DNA from: Paradevosia sp036499825
GTDB lineage: Bacteria; Pseudomonadota; Alphaproteobacteria; Rhizobiales; Devosiaceae
Assembly: GCA_036499825.1 (NCBI GenBank)
Contig: DASYCZ010000055.1
Span: 5,471-69,470, forward strand
Reading direction: 5' to 3'
Length of the DNA stretch: 64,000 nt
A model generated the notes under the pieces. That model did not search any database. It had not been told where the DNA came from and worked only from the letters and a program-made list of their open reading frames with translations. Below are positions 27,492 to 36,499 of the stretch, in pieces. The position numbers and the translations under genes are program-made. Each line of letters begins with the position of its first letter. Positions within the stretch are counted from its first letter, which is position 1.

Positions 27492-30400
27492 ATGTCGATC
27501 CAGTCCCAGAATTCCCGCGGCGGCGTCATTGCTTCGCTGTTCGTCCGCCGCCCGGTTCTCGCCGCAGTGGTCAACGCGCTGATCGTGGTTGCCGGCCTTG
27601 CCGCCTTCTTCGGCATCGAGGTGCGCGAGCTCCCTAGCGTCGAGCAGCCCCAGCTCTCCATCCGGACCACCTATGACGGCGCCGCCGCCGAGACCGTCGA
27701 CAAGGAAATCACCTCGGTGGTGGAGAACGCCGTCGCCCGTGTCCCGGGTGTCGCCTCCATCTCATCGACGTCGTCCTATGCCAATTCCCGCGTGTCGCTG
27801 GGCTTCAACGACGGCACCAACATCGACACGGCCAGTTCCGACGTCCGCGATGCCGTTTCGCGCCTCACCCGCCAGCTCCCCGACAACATCGATCCGCCGA
27901 CCATCGTCAAGGCCGACAGCGACGCCAGCTCCATCATGCAGCTGTCGGTGACCTCCGACACGATCTCCATGGGCGATCTGAGCCAGCTGGTCGACGATAC
28001 CATTTCGGATCGTCTGGCCGCTGTCCCCGGCGTTGCCGACGTGCAGGTCTATGGCGAGCAGAACAACGTCTTCCAGGTCGACGTCGACCAGGCCAAGCTC
28101 GCCAGCCTCGGCCTCACCGCCGCCGATGTCAGCAAGGTGCTCGCCACGGCCTCCTTCGATGCCCCGGCCGGCTCGCTCAACGGCGCCAACCAGAACATCA
28201 ACGTCCTGGCCACGGCGGCAGTGAATACGCCCGAAGAGTTCGAAGACCTCACCATCAAGGACAAGATCAAGCTCGGTGACGTCGCCACCGTGGTGTTTGC
28301 GCCCAGCACCGCCTCGAGCGGCTTGCGCGCCGACGGCAAGACCGGTATCGGCCTCGGCATCGTTCGCCAGGCTCAGTCCAATACCGTGCAGATCTCGCAG
28401 GATGTGCACGCCGCCGTTGCCGAATTGCAGAACACCCTGCCCAAGGGCGTCGCCATCAACATTTCGAGCGACGACTCGGTCTTCATCTCCGGCGCCATCG
28501 AGGAAGTCGAACGCTCGCTTATCGTCGCCGTGGTCGTGGTGATTGCGGTTATCTTCATGTTCCTCCTGGATTGGCGCGCAACGCTTATTCCCGCCATCAC
28601 CATGCCTGTCGCACTGATCGGCACCATGGCGGGCGTCTATCTGGCGGGCTTCTCGATCAACATCCTGACGCTGCTCGCGCTGGTTCTGGCGACAGGCCTG
28701 GTGGTGGACGACGCCATCGTGGTGCTTGAAAACATCGTCCGACGACGTGGTATGGGCATGGGTCCGCGCGCCGCCGCCGTGCTCGGTACCCAGGAAGTGT
28801 TCTTCGCCGTCGTGGCGACCACCGCCACGCTCGCCGCCGTGTTCGTGCCGCTGTCCTTCCTTCCCGGCCAGACCGGCCGCCTGTTCCGCGAATTCGGCTT
28901 CACACTTGCCATGTCGGTGGGCCTCTCCTGCGTGGTGGCCCTCACTCTCGCTCCCATGCTGGCCTCACGCCTGCTCAAGCATGCCGACAGCATGCATGGT
29001 GGCGGCAATCCCGGCCTCATTCACCGTTTCCTGAATGCCATCGGCGGCGTCTGCGGCAAGTTCTACCGCGTCACGCTGCATGCCTGCCTGCAGTTCCCCT
29101 TCGCCGTCGTGCTCGTGGCGCTGATGTTTGCCGGCTCGGCCTATTTCGTCTTCGTCAATCTGCGCCAGGAACTGACGCCCAGCGAAGATCGCTCGGCCAT
29201 CATGCTCAGCATCCGCGCACCGAACACGGTCAGCCTCGATTACACCCGCACCGAGATGCGCCAGATCGAGGACCTGCTGCAGCCGTTGAAGGCTTCCGGC
29301 GAAATCCAGTCGATCTTCTCGATCTCCGGCTTTGGCAGCAACACCAGCAGCGGCTTCATGACGCTGACCCTGGCCCCCTGGGACAAGCGCACCCGCAGCC
29401 AGCAGGCCATCACCGCCGACATCAACAAGCTGCTCGTGCAAGTGCCGGGCGTCACCGCCCGTACCCTATCGGCCAACAGCCTCGGCATTCGCGGCGGCGG
29501 CAACGGCCTGCAGTTCGCCATTCTCGGATCTGACTACACCCAGCTCTATGATGTCGCGACCAAGATGCAGGATCAGATGCAGAAGGATCCGCGCTTCGGC
29601 CGCATCCAGATCAGCTACGATCCGACACAGCCGCAACTAACCCTCACCGTCGACCGCCAGAAGGCGTCTGCTCTCGGCATCGACTTCGACGGCCTGTCGA
29701 CCACCATGCAGGCCATGATCGATGGCGCTGATGAAGGCAACGTCTTCATCAACGACAAGAGCTACACCATCACGATGATGTCGACGACCAACGAGGTCAA
29801 CGACCCCAGCGATCTCGCCAGCATCTTCATCAAGACCAGCGATGGCCGCTACGTGCCGATGTCGACTATCGCGACCCTGGTGGAATCGCCCATCGCGCCA
29901 TCGCTTGGCCGCGAGGAGCAGCGCCGCGCCGTCAGCGTCACCGCCAGCCTTGGCGATGGCATGACGCTGGGCGACGCCTACACCCAGGCATTGCAGATCG
30001 CCCAGCCTCTCCTGCAACAGGGCGACAGCATCATCCCACTGGCCGAAGCCAAGACCCTCGGCGAAGCCAATAACGGTCTTTACGTCACCTTCGGCTTCGC
30101 GCTTGTCGTCATCCTGCTGGTGCTCGCGGCGCAGTTCGAAAGCGTGTGGAGCGCCCTCATCGTCATGGCGACCGTGCCGTTCGGCCTCGCCTGCGCCATC
30201 TACGCACTGCAACTCACCGGCGGCACGCTCAACGTCTATAGCCAGATCGGCCTCATCCTCGTGGTGGGCATCATGGCCAAGAACGGCATCCTGATCGTCG
30301 AATTCGCCAATCAGTTGCGAGATCAGGGACGGAGTGTGGCGGAAGCCATCGAGGAAGCCTCCAACATTCGCCTCCGCCCGGTGCTCATGACCATGATCGC

Positions 30401-30674
30401 TACGGTGCTTGGCGGCCTGCCCCTGGTCATCAGCCACGGTGCCGGCGCCGAAGCCCGCCAGGCACTCGGCTGGATCATCATGGGCGGCCTCGGGCCGGCC
30501 GCGGTCTCCACCCTCTATCTCACGCCCGTCGCTTATCTGCTGCTGGCGCGCTTCTCCAAGGCCAAGGCCGAAGAGGAAGCCAGGCTGGAACGCGAACTGG
30601 ACGAAGCGCATGTCGTCGGCCTGGACGACGAGCCGGCGCCGCAGCCTGCCCCGGTATTGCGCGCCGCCGAATAG
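27492..30674 (+). CDS. RND-family multidrug efflux permease (HAE1 type)
   Basis: This 1060-residue inner membrane pump exports drugs or other amphiphiles using the proton gradient. It has twelve helices in two repeats, each with a large periplasmic loop. The proton-relay pair Asp406-Asp407 is visible in GLVVDDAIVVLENI on helix 4, with the matching Lys in the second half in VVGIMAKNGILIVEF. The C terminus is a charged cytoplasmic tail. It forms an operon with the adaptor. No outer membrane factor is encoded nearby, so it presumably shares a TolC-like channel encoded elsewhere. Confidence 0.95.
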   Translation: MSIQSQNSRGGVIASLFVRRPVLAAVVNALIVVAGLAAFFGIEVRELPSVEQPQLSIRTTYDGAAAETVDKEITSVVENAVARVPGVASISSTSSYANSRVSLGFNDGTNIDTASSDVRDAVSRLTRQLPDNIDPPTIVKADSDASSIMQLSVTSDTISMGDLSQLVDDTISDRLAAVPGVADVQVYGEQNNVFQVDVDQAKLASLGLTAADVSKVLATASFDAPAGSLNGANQNINVLATAAVNTPEEFEDLTIKDKIKLGDVATVVFAPSTASSGLRADGKTGIGLGIVRQAQSNTVQISQDVHAAVAELQNTLPKGVAINISSDDSVFISGAIEEVERSLIVAVVVVIAVIFMFLLDWRATLIPAITMPVALIGTMAGVYLAGFSINILTLLALVLATGLVVDDAIVVLENIVRRRGMGMGPRAAAVLGTQEVFFAVVATTATLAAVFVPLSFLPGQTGRLFREFGFTLAMSVGLSCVVALTLAPMLASRLLKHADSMHGGGNPGLIHRFLNAIGGVCGKFYRVTLHACLQFPFAVVLVALMFAGSAYFVFVNLRQELTPSEDRSAIMLSIRAPNTVSLDYTRTEMRQIEDLLQPLKASGEIQSIFSISGFGSNTSSGFMTLTLAPWDKRTRSQQAITADINKLLVQVPGVTARTLSANSLGIRGGGNGLQFAILGSDYTQLYDVATKMQDQMQKDPRFGRIQISYDPTQPQLTLTVDRQKASALGIDFDGLSTTMQAMIDGADEGNVFINDKSYTITMMSTTNEVNDPSDLASIFIKTSDGRYVPMSTIATLVESPIAPSLGREEQRRAVSVTASLGDGMTLGDAYTQALQIAQPLLQQGDSIIPLAEAKTLGEANNGLYVTFGFALVVILLVLAAQFESVWSALIVMATVPFGLACAIYALQLTGGTLNVYSQIGLILVVGIMAKNGILIVEFANQLRDQGRSVAEAIEEASNIRLRPVLMTMIATVLGGLPLVISHGAGAEARQALGWIIMGGLGPAAVSTLYLTPVAYLLLARFSKAKAEEEARLERELDEAHVVGLDDEPAPQPAPVLRAAE

Positions 30675-30701
30675 CCAGCAGAACCATCACAGCCCTATCC
30701 A

Positions 30702-30737
30702 CGCCGCCCCAGCGAACGCTGGGGCGGTGTCTTATTT
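30702..30737 (+). terminator. Intrinsic terminator of the RND efflux operon
   Basis: CGCCGCCCCAGC (30702-30713) pairs with GCTGGGGCGGTG (30718-30729) with one wobble around a four-base loop. TCTTATTTT follows. It lies 27 bases past the pump stop. Confidence 0.85.
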
Positions 30738-30769
30738 TGGTGTCCCCATGCCGGGCCAAACCGCTCCCG

Positions 30770-30795
30770 GGAACCAAATCTCCGCTGCTGCCGTT
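30770..30795 (+). promoter_or_regulatory. EcfG promoter for the 55-residue protein gene
   Basis: GGAAC at 30770-30774, 17-base spacer, CGTT at 30792-30795: an exact match to the EcfG consensus. The start codon at 30861 leaves a leader of about 60 bases. Confidence 0.8.
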
Positions 30796-30860
30796 CATTT
30801 CAGCAAGCGCACATCGAGCGCGTCGTTCCTCAAAAGCGGCCAATCCGCAAGGAGATAGCG

Positions 30861-31028
30861 ATGACCATCATGGAAATGGACGAGAGAAATCGGACCACCA
30901 AGGCACGCGTTCTGACCTTGACCCAGGGCTATGACGGCGAGCGGCATTATCTTGCCCTGCTGGCCTCGATCATTCCGGCTCTCGCCATTCTCGCCGTCGC
31001 TGTTTCCCTGCTGATGGCGGCCAACTAA
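30861..31028 (+). CDS. Small single-span membrane protein, 55 residues, stress-controlled
   Basis: The product starts MTIMEMDERNRTTKARVLTL, with a polar head of about 30 residues and one hydrophobic segment (about 31-53, LALLASIIPALAILAVAVSL). AAGGAG precedes the ATG by about six bases. An exact EcfG promoter lies upstream, so it is expected to be induced with the general stress regulon. I do not recognise a named family. The following DUF3309 gene is 66 bases downstream and probably on the same transcript. Confidence 0.75.
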   Translation: MTIMEMDERNRTTKARVLTLTQGYDGERHYLALLASIIPALAILAVAVSLLMAAN

Positions 31029-31094
31029 CTCACCGACTTCCCACAAATCGGGGCCCGCTCAGCGTCACGCCTCGTCAACAAGGAGCACACGAAG

Positions 31095-31247
31095 ATGGGC
31101 ACAATACTCATCATTATTCTCATCCTGATCCTAATTGGCGCTTTCCCGTCCTGGGGATACAGCCGCGGCTGGGGTTATTTCCCCTCGGGGATCGTGGGTG
31201 TGGTGCTGGTCATCATTTTGATCCTGGTGCTTTTGGGACGGATCTGA
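31095..31247 (+). CDS. DUF3309 small membrane protein
   Basis: The 50-residue protein begins MGTILIIILILILIGAFP, has a central SWGYSRGWGYFPSG segment and ends in a second hydrophobic run, the DUF3309 layout. AAGGAG lies ahead of the ATG. No biochemical role is established for the family. Here it sits between EcfG-controlled genes and probably shares the promoter at 30770. A GC hairpin follows at 31323-31349. Confidence 0.85.
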   Translation: MGTILIIILILILIGAFPSWGYSRGWGYFPSGIVGVVLVIILILVLLGRI

Positions 31248-31322
31248 CATCGCCCCCTATGGGAGCACAGCCGGTCTGTCCCCTGCTCCCCGCGCTAGAA
31301 GATCAGCCTTCTGCCCCTAATC

Positions 31323-31349
31323 ACCCGGCAGCCTGTACCCCGCCGGGTG
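31323..31349 (+). terminator. Hairpin after the DUF3309 gene
   Basis: CACCCGGC and GCCGGGTG pair perfectly around a loop of about 11 bases, some 75 bases past the stop. No T-run follows, so it is a hairpin of uncertain terminator strength, placed just before the next EcfG promoter. Confidence 0.45.
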
Positions 31350-31375
31350 ATGTCCACTTGACTCCGGTCCCGCAC

Positions 31376-31401
31376 GGAACTCCCCTTGTCGAAGGCGCGT
31401 T
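31376..31401 (+). promoter_or_regulatory. EcfG promoter for the DUF883 / YqjE-like pair
   Basis: GGAAC at 31376-31380, 17-base spacer, CGTT at 31398-31401: exact consensus. The DUF883 start codon lies 42 bases further on. Confidence 0.8.
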
Positions 31402-31443
31402 TACGCCAGGACGGAATCAACAAACTCAACACGGAGCATCAAC

Positions 31444-31854
31444 ATGGCTACCACCAGCGACATGGCCCCCAACCGCCCTCGCAAGGCAAGCACGACGGCT
31501 TCCGCCGCCGCTTCCGAGGCCAAGGACGCGATCAAGTCGACCGTGAGCCGCGCTCGCGACGAGGCCCGTGAGGAACAACTCGAGGCCCAGATCGCCCGCC
31601 TGCAGGACGACATCAAATCGATCGCCACGACCTTGAGCCGCCTGAGTGGTGAAAAGGTCGCAGAAGCGCGCGACACCGCCAAGGGCGAATACCGCCATCT
31701 CATGCAGCAGGGCAAGGACGCCATCGGCGCAGTCGGCGATCAGGCCAGCGACCTCGAAACACAGCTCAAGGATACCATCCGGGAGAAGCCGCTGACGGCG
31801 GTCGCTGGCGCCATCGGCATCGGCTTCCTGCTCGCCATTCTGTCGCGGCGCTAG
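31444..31854 (+). CDS. DUF883 (ElaB/YqjD-like) membrane-anchored stress protein
   Basis: The 136-residue protein has a basic, alanine-rich start, a long coiled-coil-like amphipathic section (about 35-110, rich in Ala, Glu, Asp, Arg) and a C-terminal membrane anchor ending AIGIGFLLAILSRR. That order is typical of the YqjD/ElaB family, whose Escherichia coli members tie ribosomes to the inner membrane in stationary phase. Its promoter is an exact EcfG match. The next gene starts four bases after its stop, mirroring the yqjD-yqjE pair. Confidence 0.88.
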   Translation: MATTSDMAPNRPRKASTTASAAASEAKDAIKSTVSRARDEAREEQLEAQIARLQDDIKSIATTLSRLSGEKVAEARDTAKGEYRHLMQQGKDAIGAVGDQASDLETQLKDTIREKPLTAVAGAIGIGFLLAILSRR

Positions 31855-31858
31855 TTTC

Positions 31859-32308
31859 ATGAACCTGCTGGGACCGCTCGCGGCCTTGCTGGGCATAGAA
31901 ACCGACGCGATCGTCGAGCGCGTCAGACGCAAGATCGTGTTCTGGTCGATCATCGGTCTGTTCGGCGCAATCGCCATGATGTTTCTCTTGCTCGACCTTT
32001 ACCTCTGGCTCAGCGACATCTGGAATCCCATCATCGCGGCGTCGATTATCGCTGCCGGCGGCGCGGTGATTGCGCTGATCACCTACATCGTCATGCGGAT
32101 GGTGGAGGGCGGCCAGAAGGCCAAGGAAATGGATCGGCGGCGCGCCAATGAAACCACGGCGCTGGTGACGACCGCGGCGCTGACGGCCCTGCCCGTGTTG
32201 CTGCGCTCGCCGCTGGTCCGCACCGTCGGATTGCCCTTGGCGGCTGTTGCGGCGGTAGCGCTGTTTGGCCGCTCGTTCATGGACAAGCGCGACGAAAAAT
32301 CCGATTGA
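31859..32308 (+). CDS. YqjE-like (phage-holin-superfamily) membrane protein
   Basis: The 149-residue protein has two adjacent membrane helices (about 29-50 and 59-80), a charged stretch GGQKAKEMDRRRANE, and a further hydrophobic region near 120-140. Annotation pipelines often label this family as phage holin, but no phage genes are present and its position directly behind a DUF883 gene matches the YqjD-YqjE stress pair. It is almost certainly co-transcribed with it under EcfG. Confidence 0.82.
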   Translation: MNLLGPLAALLGIETDAIVERVRRKIVFWSIIGLFGAIAMMFLLLDLYLWLSDIWNPIIAASIIAAGGAVIALITYIVMRMVEGGQKAKEMDRRRANETTALVTTAALTALPVLLRSPLVRTVGLPLAAVAAVALFGRSFMDKRDEKSD

Positions 32309-32359
32309 TGTTCGATTGAGTGTCGCGACGGGCGCTGCCGCAAGGGAGCGCCCGTTCTG

Positions 32360-33886
32360 CTATGCCTCGACCGGCAGCGGGAAGGAAATTCGCGCCTCGA
32401 CGCCGGTCTGCGGGAAGGTCAGCTCCACCGAACTATCGAGCACCTTGGCAAGGCTGCGTTCGATCAGCTTGCCACCCAGGCCATACTCCTGGGGCTCCAC
32501 GACTGGCGGGCCGCCGGTCTCGGTCCATTGGAGCTCGACGCGAAGGTCTGGTGCCTGACGCTTGATCCAGCGGATGACCACGCGGCCTTCCGGGACACTG
32601 AGGGCGCCGAAGCGGGCCGCATTCGATGCCAGCTCGTGCAGCACCAGGCCCAGGCCCAGGGCGTGATCTGGCGGCAGGAAGACGTCCTCGCCGTTGAGTT
32701 CTATCTGTTCGGCCTGCAGATCGACATCCCCGCGCACCTGCAGGCCCACCAGTTCCAACAGGCCAATGCCTGACCAGTCGCGGTCCGACAGTAGCGCGTG
32801 GGATTCCGACAACGTCCGCAGACGTCCCGAGAATGCGTCGATGAACCGTTCGGGGTCCGGATTCCGGCGCATCGTCTGCCGCGCCAGTGACTGGATCATA
32901 GCCAGCGTATTCTTTACCCGGTGGTTGAGTTCGCGCAGCAACAACCTTGTGTGCTCGGCGGCTTCCCGCGTCTCGGTCAGATCGAGATGGACGCCCATCA
33001 TGATCAGCGGCTTGCCGTTGCCGTCGCGCTGATAAACCCGGCCGCGGCCCAGCAGCCAGCGCCCTGTCGGGTCTACCCGGAATTCGCTGACATAGTCGAT
33101 ACCGTCATCGAAAGCAGCCCGCAGGGCTTCGTCCACACCTGGACGATCCGCCACATGCACATTGCCGAGCATGTCCCGCCCGGTCATGGGAACATCCACC
33201 GGCAGTTCGAACATGCGCCGCAAAATGTCGTTGGCCACGACCTCGTCGGTCCTCAGATCCCAGACCCAGCTCCCAACCCGGCCTGCTTCGAGGGTGAGCG
33301 CATGCCGCCACTCTTCGCGGATCAGTGCCGCTGCGGTACGTGCCCGCACACGCGCCTCGTCCTTCAGCTCGAAGAGCGAACTGGCCGTCGCGGCCAGGTC
33401 CGCGAGTTGCTGCAATTGCTTTTGCGGTACGTCGTGTTTCGCCTGGGGCGCCAGCACACACAGCGCCCCTATGCGTTGCCCGCGCACCACCACCGGCGCT
33501 CCGGCATAGAACCGAACATGATGGGGGCCGGTGACCAGCGGATTGTCCGCAAAGCGTTCATCGAGCGTCGTATCTTCGACGACCATGTAATCGTGTTTGC
33601 TGGCGATGGTGTGTGCGCAAAAGGAGATGTCGGTGGCGGTGCCGTCATCATCGAGCCCCGCCTTGGACATGAACCACTGCCGCTCGACATCGAGCAGGGT
33701 GATCAGCGCCACCGGCACGTCGAAGATTTGCGATGCGAGGCGCGTCAATCGATCGAAATCCGGGTCGGGATCGGAATCCAGAACCGATAATGCCGCGAGC
33801 ATGTCGCGGCGCTGCGGATCTTCAACGACCTGCCTTACGGGTCCGGGCAGGGGCCGGGTCGGTTCTTTCACCTCAAGTCCTGACAA
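32360..33886 (-). CDS. GAF-PAS sensor histidine kinase, HWE family
   Basis: The 508-residue soluble kinase has an N-terminal GAF domain (about 40-175, with VALITLLDVERQWFMS and FCAHTI), a PAS domain (about 195-310) and an HWE-type kinase core. The phospho-acceptor is His322 in LLRELNHRVKNTLAM, and the ATP-binding N-box is in LVLHELASNAARFG. HWE kinases commonly phosphorylate PhyR to start the general stress response. An exact EcfG promoter sits 48 bases upstream of the start, so the kinase seems to be in the regulon it may control. The GAF signal is unknown. Confidence 0.93.
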   Translation of the reverse strand: MSGLEVKEPTRPLPGPVRQVVEDPQRRDMLAALSVLDSDPDPDFDRLTRLASQIFDVPVALITLLDVERQWFMSKAGLDDDGTATDISFCAHTIASKHDYMVVEDTTLDERFADNPLVTGPHHVRFYAGAPVVVRGQRIGALCVLAPQAKHDVPQKQLQQLADLAATASSLFELKDEARVRARTAAALIREEWRHALTLEAGRVGSWVWDLRTDEVVANDILRRMFELPVDVPMTGRDMLGNVHVADRPGVDEALRAAFDDGIDYVSEFRVDPTGRWLLGRGRVYQRDGNGKPLIMMGVHLDLTETREAAEHTRLLLRELNHRVKNTLAMIQSLARQTMRRNPDPERFIDAFSGRLRTLSESHALLSDRDWSGIGLLELVGLQVRGDVDLQAEQIELNGEDVFLPPDHALGLGLVLHELASNAARFGALSVPEGRVVIRWIKRQAPDLRVELQWTETGGPPVVEPQEYGLGGKLIERSLAKVLDSSVELTFPQTGVEARISFPLPVEA

Positions 33887-33933
33887 GAAAATATATGAAA
33901 GATCGGGACAAAATTATTCTCGACGTGCGCAGA

Positions 33934-33958
33934 AACGCACCGACGCAAGGGTGGTTCC
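33934..33958 (-). promoter_or_regulatory. EcfG promoter for the GAF-PAS HWE kinase
   Basis: On the minus strand GGAAC (33958-33954), 16-base spacer, CGTT (33937-33934): exact consensus, 48 bases ahead of the kinase start codon. A second minus-strand GGAAC at 33998-34002 has no partner. Confidence 0.8.
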
Positions 33959-34034
33959 AACACGCTTCAAATTCGTTACTGCTGAAAATATAGTGCGGTT
34001 CCTCTCCGGGACAATAAACATCCGCAAAGGTGGT

Positions 34035-34940
34035 TTAAGCGCCGGCCGGCACTACGACCCGCAAGGCCCCAGGATGAATTCTAAGCACCACCCGGCCGGG
34101 CAGATTGAAGAGCTCGCCATCGATCACCGCCTGCGCCGAATGCTTGCGCCTGGGGAAATCCAGCGTCACCGCGCTGACTTCCATTTCCACCACCGAGGGG
34201 TGGGCGCGCCAGCGGCCGATGAGAACGCCGATGAGCAGCCGGATCAGTGAAACCCTTGACATCGGCGCGGCGACGTAAACGCCGAGCACGCCTTGGTCGA
34301 GCACATCCGCATAGGGGATGTGACCATCGCCGGCACGATTGTTGGACACCGCGATGCCCGAAACCATCCGCTTCGCGGCGCCCTCCGAGGAGCGGATTTC
34401 CACATGGAACCGTGGCGGTGGCCGCACGATGGCGCCGGTGACCGAGCGCACACTCGCCAGCATCTTGCCCCACCGGCTGCGATACGTCATGTGATCGCGG
34501 ATGCGGATCAGTCGCGCGTGGATCCCGACGCCGAACTGGTGCACGAAGGCCCACTCATTCGCGGTGGCGATATCGACGGACTGCACCTCGCCGGCCGCCA
34601 GCGCCTCGAGCGTCTCCCGCAGCGAGAGCGGCAACCTCAACGCCCGCGCGAACAAATTCATCGTGCCGGCGGGAAGCACGGCCAATACGACGCCGGTGCG
34701 GAAGGCGATCGCCGCGGCAGCGGAGATCGTGCCGTCGCCGCCGCCCGCGAGCAGCACCCCGTCCCCGGCGTCACGCGCACCCTGTTCGAGCGCCTCCGAT
34801 ATCATGTGACCGGCGACGACCCGGCATTCCAGCGTATCGCCATGCATCTCGAAAATACGACGGGCGCTATCGCAGAACGCCTCCATATCCATGGAGCGAA
34901 AAGTGCCGCCATCACGGTTGAAGACGCCGACGAAATGCAT
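34035..34940 (-). CDS. Diacylglycerol kinase-family lipid kinase
   Basis: The 301-residue protein has the DAGK catalytic-domain nucleotide motif GGGDGTISAAA (GGDGT at 67-71), followed by AGTMNLFARAL and a beta-sandwich C-terminal half. The family phosphorylates diacylglycerol, ceramide or related lipids in membranes. It starts 34 bases after the stop of the HisKA_2 kinase on the same strand, so the two may share a transcript. The exact lipid cannot be read from sequence. Confidence 0.88.
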   Translation of the reverse strand: MHFVGVFNRDGGTFRSMDMEAFCDSARRIFEMHGDTLECRVVAGHMISEALEQGARDAGDGVLLAGGGDGTISAAAAIAFRTGVVLAVLPAGTMNLFARALRLPLSLRETLEALAAGEVQSVDIATANEWAFVHQFGVGIHARLIRIRDHMTYRSRWGKMLASVRSVTGAIVRPPPRFHVEIRSSEGAAKRMVSGIAVSNNRAGDGHIPYADVLDQGVLGVYVAAPMSRVSLIRLLIGVLIGRWRAHPSVVEMEVSAVTLDFPRRKHSAQAVIDGELFNLPGRVVLRIHPGALRVVVPAGA

Positions 34941-34974
34941 GATGCCCCCAAGCCGCCACGAGACCGGCAGGTCC

Positions 34975-36423
34975 TCACGACGCTTCTGCCACCTTCTCGA
35001 CCACCGGCAATTCCGGCAAGCTTATGGTGGTCCTGGTTCCCCCGCCGGCTCGCGGCGAAATATCGGGGCTGCCACCGAACTGCTGCGCCAATTGCTTGAT
35101 GATCAGCGATCCCAGCCCATCGGGTTTTTCGTCGTCATCGGGCGGGCGGATGCCGATGCCGTCATCTTCCACCACCAGCGTCACCTGCCCCGCCGCGTCG
35201 CGGTAAAGGCGTGTCCAGATATTGCCGCCGCGCTGGTTGGGGAAAGCGTGCTTCACCGCATTCGTGACCAACTCGCCGAGCACTATCCCCACGGTGGTGG
35301 CATCGCGCGCCTTGATGAACAGCGGTTCAAACGCGGTCTCGAAATGAATGGTCGAACCATCGGGGCGGTTGAGCTCGAGATCCTCGACCACCGTATTCAG
35401 GAAATCATCGGCTCGCGTCGTTTCGAGATCGTCTCCCAACCGCAGGCGCCGGTGTCCCGAGGCAATGACCTGCACCCTGCTGCGCGCCGCCTCCAGTGCG
35501 GTCTTCACTTCGCCCGACCGCGTCCGCATCATCTGCAAGCCGAGCAGCGACGACACCGTCGCCAGCGAATTGCCGATGCGATGGTTGCTGTCCTGCAGCA
35601 AGGTTTCGACCCGCTGCCGCTCGCGCTCGGCATGCCTGCTGGCCTCCTCGAACTCCGCCGTGCGCTCCTGCACCCGCGCTTCCAGTTCTTCATTCTCGGA
35701 GAGCAGGAAGCTTTGCGAACGGGCCAGCGCGCTGACCTGCTTTTGCGACCGCGTGAACAGCGCGTAGGTCAGGCTCGCTCCAGCCGCCAGCGCCACCAGG
35801 ATCACGCCGATCAACATGGTTCGCAGATGCGCCAGATTGTCGTTACGCTCGACCAGCAACTGGCTCTGCGTTTCGAGCAGTTGCGATATGCCCTGCCGGA
35901 TGCTGTCCATCTGCCGCTGACCGGTATCGGTCAGGATCATCTCTTTGGCCTGCTGGAGATGGCCATCTTTGGCCAGCGTCACCGTCGTTTCCATCTCGAT
36001 GCGCTTGCTGCCGATGTCGCCTGAGATCGCCACCACGCGCAGATGCTGCAGCGGGTTGTCCTCCGTCAGTCCCATCAGCGTCTGCAGCCGGCTGTCCATA
36101 GTGGCCAGCGCGAGATTATAGGGGGCGAGGTAACGCTCATCCAGCGTCAGCAGGAAGCCGCGCTGCCCGGTTTCGGCATCCGTAATGGCTTGCGACAGGT
36201 CACGGGCGGCATCGCGCACATCATAGGAATGCACCATCTCGTCGACCTGGCGATCGAACCCCCGCACCAGGTACAGCGCCGTGCCCGCCGCGAAGATGAT
36301 CATCAGGAGGGAGGCGACGACGGCTAGACGGCGGCCGCCGAGCCAGCGCCGATTAATAAACACACCAAGAGAAGCAGCCACATCGGTCATGGAAACTTTC
36401 GATCGATTGTGAGGCAGAGCCAT
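34975..36423 (-). CDS. CHASE3-type membrane sensor histidine kinase (HisKA_2)
   Basis: The 482-residue kinase has two membrane helices (about 32-53 and 203-224) enclosing a helical CHASE3-like sensor of some 150 residues. A coiled coil (about 228-275) leads to the HisKA_2 core with His281 in LLQDSNHRIGNSLATV. The ATP-binding boxes include VLGELVTNAVKHAF and DDGIGI. An ATG at 36390 (residue 12) is an equally good start. CHASE3 plus HWE/HisKA_2 kinases are frequent inputs to PhyR. It probably forms an operon with the lipid kinase. No EcfG promoter was seen. Confidence 0.92.
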   Translation of the reverse strand: MALPHNRSKVSMTDVAASLGVFINRRWLGGRRLAVVASLLMIIFAAGTALYLVRGFDRQVDEMVHSYDVRDAARDLSQAITDAETGQRGFLLTLDERYLAPYNLALATMDSRLQTLMGLTEDNPLQHLRVVAISGDIGSKRIEMETTVTLAKDGHLQQAKEMILTDTGQRQMDSIRQGISQLLETQSQLLVERNDNLAHLRTMLIGVILVALAAGASLTYALFTRSQKQVSALARSQSFLLSENEELEARVQERTAEFEEASRHAERERQRVETLLQDSNHRIGNSLATVSSLLGLQMMRTRSGEVKTALEAARSRVQVIASGHRRLRLGDDLETTRADDFLNTVVEDLELNRPDGSTIHFETAFEPLFIKARDATTVGIVLGELVTNAVKHAFPNQRGGNIWTRLYRDAAGQVTLVVEDDGIGIRPPDDDEKPDGLGSLIIKQLAQQFGGSPDISPRAGGGTRTTISLPELPVVEKVAEAS

Positions 36424-36499
36424 CCAAGTACGTCCCTGGACTAGCGCCTGCAGGTGGCCGGAATAGGGCTCGGGTGTCTTTCGGTTGTGATCATGCTGG

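Noticed and set aside
31859..32308. Holin-like protein as a sign of prophage
   Set aside because: No other phage gene is present, and its place behind a DUF883 gene matches the YqjD-YqjE stress pair.
33998..34002. Second GGAAC on the minus strand upstream of the GAF-PAS kinase
   Set aside because: No CGTT-like -10 at 16 or 17 bases; the site at 33954-33958 has a perfect partner.
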